A stretch of 55,065 nt of DNA, from the NCBI GenBank assembly GCA_012270465.1, contig JAAXIH010000228.1, positions 1 to 55,065 on the forward strand. The letters run 5' to 3'. Within the stretch, counting starts at the first letter, position 1. Each line of letters begins with the position of its first letter. The notes under the pieces were generated by a model. It saw only the letters and a list, made by a program, of their open reading frames with translations. It was not told the DNA's origin and did no database searches. Below, in pieces: positions 52,394 to 55,065 of the stretch. The translations under genes and the position numbers were made by a program. The DNA comes from Synechococcus sp. GTDB lineage: Bacteria > Cyanobacteriota > Cyanobacteriia > PCC-6307 > Cyanobiaceae.

Positions 52394-52729
52394 TCAGTTG
52401 GCCGGAATGTTGTAGGGCTGCACGATGTCGACTTTCCCGTCGACAAAGGTGATCTCGACAACCGGTGAATTGAGGTAGTCGCGTGAGACATCGCCGCACC
52501 AGGTGTAGCCCTCGGTAACTTCGCCGGCGGCGGTGTAGCTGGAATCTTTGGTGCCAGCTCCCAGGATCCCTTCGACTTCGGCGAGGTCCATCCCGCTCTT
52601 GACCTGCTCCAGGCTGGCCAGGGTGATCGTGCAATCACTGGTGCCGCTGCTTTGGTTGCCCCCTGGGCCGCCACAGGCCGTGAGCGCCGGGATCAAGGCG
52701 GCACAGAGGAGCATCCGGCGCAAGGTCAT
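52394..52729 (-). CDS. DUF3862/SmpA-like lipoprotein
   Basis: lipobox ALTACGG; LEQVKSGMDLAEVEGILGAGT...ITFVDGKV. Confidence 0.75.
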   Translation of the reverse strand: MTLRRMLLCAALIPALTACGGPGGNQSSGTSDCTITLASLEQVKSGMDLAEVEGILGAGTKDSSYTAAGEVTEGYTWCGDVSRDYLNSPVVEITFVDGKVDIVQPYNIPAN

Positions 52730-52871
52730 GGCGGTCGGGTCAGTGGCCGGAAGCTATCACCGCAGCCTCGATGCTGCAGGGGCACGGCAAATCTTTTTTC
52801 TCCGTGAAAAGGAAATAGGTGCCTGCTGTCTCGTGGCTAGACGCAAGGGTGTCAACTTGCTTAAAGAGTCG

Positions 52872-53051
52872 ATGGATCCCGTTAGCGTCGGCCTTCTGGT
52901 CATGGGCATCTCGACCACCTCGGTGACCGAAGCCAACCGCCTTGAAGCAGCCCAGCCCGTTCTCGATGAAGCCCATTTGATCAGCGTCGAGAAGCCTGCC
53001 GATAAGAAAGAAGCCCCCTCCTATTTCAAGGTCGGCACCGTCTCTTGGTGA
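52872..53051 (+). CDS. 59-aa hypothetical protein
   Basis: MDPVSVGLLVMGISTTSVTEANRLEAAQPVLDEAHLISVEKPADKKEAPSYFKVGTVSW. Confidence 0.45.
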   Translation: MDPVSVGLLVMGISTTSVTEANRLEAAQPVLDEAHLISVEKPADKKEAPSYFKVGTVSW

Positions 53052-53055
53052 GGGC

Positions 53056-53526
53056 TTAGTCCAGTTCCCGCGATAGCTCCGGTAGCAGGCTTTCCTTGCG
53101 CCAGAGCAGATCGCTGGGGGCGGGCAGCAGCGCATGGTGGCCGCCTTCGCGGAACCACGATTCGCTTTGCGGTTGCAAGGCGATGCCGTCTAGGCCCCAA
53201 TGCTGCAAATAGGCCGCTTGCTTCGCTGGGTCTGCCGCCTCTGGTTGTTGCCAGTGCACCAGAGCCAAGGTGATGGGCTGCACGGTGTAGATCGCTAAGC
53301 GACGAGGCTCTTGCTCCACCAAGCGGGGTTCAATGCGCTCCTCGGCCTTCTCCTTTTGCACGTAAAGACGCAAGGGCCCTTGGGGCTCGCGTCCATCGAG
53401 GCAGTACTTGTTGAGATACAGCTGCCGGGCTTTGCGAAACAGGGCCGATGGTGCCCGCTCCATCAAGGCCGCGTAGGCCTGCTGCAAACGATCTGAGCTC
53501 ACCGGCTGTTGGTTGTTGATGTCCAT
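53056..53526 (-). CDS. conserved hypothetical protein
   Basis: 156-aa ORF, soluble. Confidence 0.7.
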   Translation of the reverse strand: MDINNQQPVSSDRLQQAYAALMERAPSALFRKARQLYLNKYCLDGREPQGPLRLYVQKEKAEERIEPRLVEQEPRRLAIYTVQPITLALVHWQQPEAADPAKQAAYLQHWGLDGIALQPQSESWFREGGHHALLPAPSDLLWRKESLLPELSRELD

Positions 53527-53537
53527 GCTGCTTCTCT

Positions 53538-53978
53538 TTAGGGAATCGGCAGCCCACCCGGCAGAGGATTCACCTTCACATCCAATTTGCCTTGGATCTG
53601 TTTGACGGTGACAGCGCCAGTCACTTCAAACGGCTCGTTTTGGGTGACGGGAACGGCTTGCTCAAAGCTGCCGACATCGATGGGTTGCTTGAAGCTGTTC
53701 ACCTCAACGCCAACAGTTTTCTCAACACTCACCTCCCCGCTCACAGGTAAGGGCTCCGAAGCGGAGACTTGCACCACAGGCAAGTTGATCTTTTCAACGG
53801 TGACACCACCAACCAGGCGAACCGGAAATGGCTTCTGTTGCGGCAGGGCAACGGGCAACGGTTGCTTGAGGATCTGAATCGCGGCAACCGCCACCGCCCA
53901 GGCGGCGAGCACGATGGCGGCCGGCCAGCGGCTCGCCATGGCCAGCACAAACCAGCGGGGCTCAGAGGGTGCGGTCAT
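53538..53978 (-). CDS. TM-anchored protein with degenerate beta repeats
   Basis: N-terminal TM; repeated EPLPVSGEVSVEK / EPFEVTGAVTVKQ / KPFPVRLVGGVTVEK units. Confidence 0.65.
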   Translation of the reverse strand: MTAPSEPRWFVLAMASRWPAAIVLAAWAVAVAAIQILKQPLPVALPQQKPFPVRLVGGVTVEKINLPVVQVSASEPLPVSGEVSVEKTVGVEVNSFKQPIDVGSFEQAVPVTQNEPFEVTGAVTVKQIQGKLDVKVNPLPGGLPIP

Positions 53979-53982
53979 TAGC

Positions 53983-54099
53983 TCAGCTGCGCAAAATCAC
54001 GGCCACCATCACCCCTCCCACCACGAGGTAGACAACGCCGATCACGGCGCGCCATCCCGCTTTGCTGCGCAGGTCAAATGGGTTGGGAACATCAGCCAT
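53983..54099 (-). CDS. 38-aa single-TM hypothetical protein
   Basis: MADVPNPFDLRSKAGWRAVIGVVYLVVGGVMVAVILRS; not in ORF track. Confidence 0.55.
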   Translation of the reverse strand: MADVPNPFDLRSKAGWRAVIGVVYLVVGGVMVAVILRS

Positions 54100-54268
54100 G
54101 GGCGCACTGTATGGAGAGCAACCGCTGTTGACGAGCAAAGCTGTGGCAATGGCCACAGTTGTTTGCTGGCAGAGCTCCTAATAGTGAAATCCCTCGCCGA
54201 AGTATCTGTGTCGAGCCTGATTTCGGTTGTGATCCTTGTCGGTCTGATTCGCGTTTTGAATACTCGCT

Positions 54269-54475
54269 TCAGCTCAGCGCGCCTGGGCTGATCGGCGGTT
54301 GAGGCCGTTGGGGTTGCGTTTGTTGCTCCAGCACAGCGAGCACCATTAGTAGTGGCGGAATCAGTAGGGCTAGCAAGGCCACACCGGCTCCGATCTGCAA
54401 CCCTGTCTGCGCTTTGCGGCTGCGTCCACTACTGAGTTCGTCCTCGTCCTCTCTCCAGTTGTTGGGCTCAGGCAT
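54269..54475 (-). CDS. small single-TM hypothetical protein
   Basis: MPEPNNWREDEDELSSGRSRKAQTGLQIGAGVALLALLIPPLLMVLAVLEQQ. Confidence 0.5.
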   Translation of the reverse strand: MPEPNNWREDEDELSSGRSRKAQTGLQIGAGVALLALLIPPLLMVLAVLEQQTQPQRPQPPISPGALS

Positions 54476-54524
54476 TGACGCTGCTGCCGCTTGTGTGGAT
54501 CGTACGGGGGTTCTTTGCTGCTGG

Positions 54525-55065
54525 GTGCTCGTGCGGTTGCTGCTGACAGCACCGTTGTGGTCGCTGTTGATGACGGCTGTTGCCGTCGCCGCGCCCTTGA
54601 AGGTGGGCGTGAGCGGTGAAGCTCCGTTTGTCGAGCGAGCTGGCGACAAGCTCGGTGGCATCAGCTTGACGATTTGGCGCGAAATCGCTGGGGTCAACAA
54701 CTTCGACTACCAATTGGTGCCGCAACCCAATGCGCAAGCCAACCTCGATGCGTTAGCGGCCGGTGAGCTGGATGTGGCCATTGGTCCGATCACCATCACT
54801 CCCCAGCGCATTGCCCAGCCCGGCTTTGAGTTCACCCAGCCCTACTTCTATGCCGAAGAAGCCGTGTTGGTCCCGCGTGAGCGGGCCAATGTGGTCGAGC
54901 GGCTGAGGCCGTTGTTCGGAGTGGCGGCCCTCAGCTCCGTGGGGCTGCTGCTGGTTTCCCTCTTTGCGGTTGGCAATTTGATTTGGCTAGCGGAGCGGCG
55001 CAGCAACCATTCGCAATTCCCGCGCCATTACCTACGTGGTGTTGGGAATGGCATGTGGTTCGCTC
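54525..55065 (+). CDS. GluR0-like ligand-gated ion channel / solute-binding protein, 3'-truncated by window edge
   Basis: signal peptide, LKVGVSGEAPFVE...GGISLTIWREIAG...GELDVAIGPITITPQR...FTQPYFYAEEAVLVPR, TM, then HYLRGVGNGMWFA pore-like start. Confidence 0.75.
   Translation, partial: MLVRLLLTAPLWSLLMTAVAVAAPLKVGVSGEAPFVERAGDKLGGISLTIWREIAGVNNFDYQLVPQPNAQANLDALAAGELDVAIGPITITPQRIAQPGFEFTQPYFYAEEAVLVPRERANVVERLRPLFGVAALSSVGLLLVSLFAVGNLIWLAERRSNHSQFPRHYLRGVGNGMWFA

Overview
The window is chromosomal DNA from a GC-rich picocyanobacterium (Synechococcus/Cyanobium type, inferred from gene content and protein similarity to remembered families). The first ~44 kb is densely packed core metabolism: alkane synthesis (ADO 3' end, AAR), accA, SDR, folE, trpF, an M50 protease, a lipoate-ligase-like protein, TauE, CRR6, PhoU, psaM, light-dependent por, Trk/Ktr K+ uptake, chlL/chlB/chlN, an LCP protein, a DEAD-box helicase, recD/recB/recC, ycf54, pdxJ, bolA, grxD, an atypical OmpR-type regulator, a GAD-like decarboxylase, MarC, crtH, trmFO, psbY, a gamma-CA-like protein, tRNA-Lys and tRNA-Pro. 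From ~45 to 54.5 kb there is a region rich in very small, mostly membrane or secreted proteins, including two high-light-inducible proteins (HLIPs), two related DUF3862/SmpA-like proteins and several ORFs under 60 aa missing from the ORF track. The window ends in a truncated GluR0-like ligand-gated channel. No CRISPR array, transposase, prophage or rRNA was seen. The best leads are a structured ncRNA candidate (Yfr2-like) at ~20.62-20.75 kb, an HLR1-like RpaB site upstream of an hli gene, a perfect AGTACGTACGTACT dyad resembling a cyanobacterial LexA box, a response regulator lacking its phospho-acceptor Asp, and a TM protein/HLIP/2OG-oxygenase cluster. I did not find a clear, wholly new defence-like system. 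Family names come from recognising motifs by eye; no database was searched.
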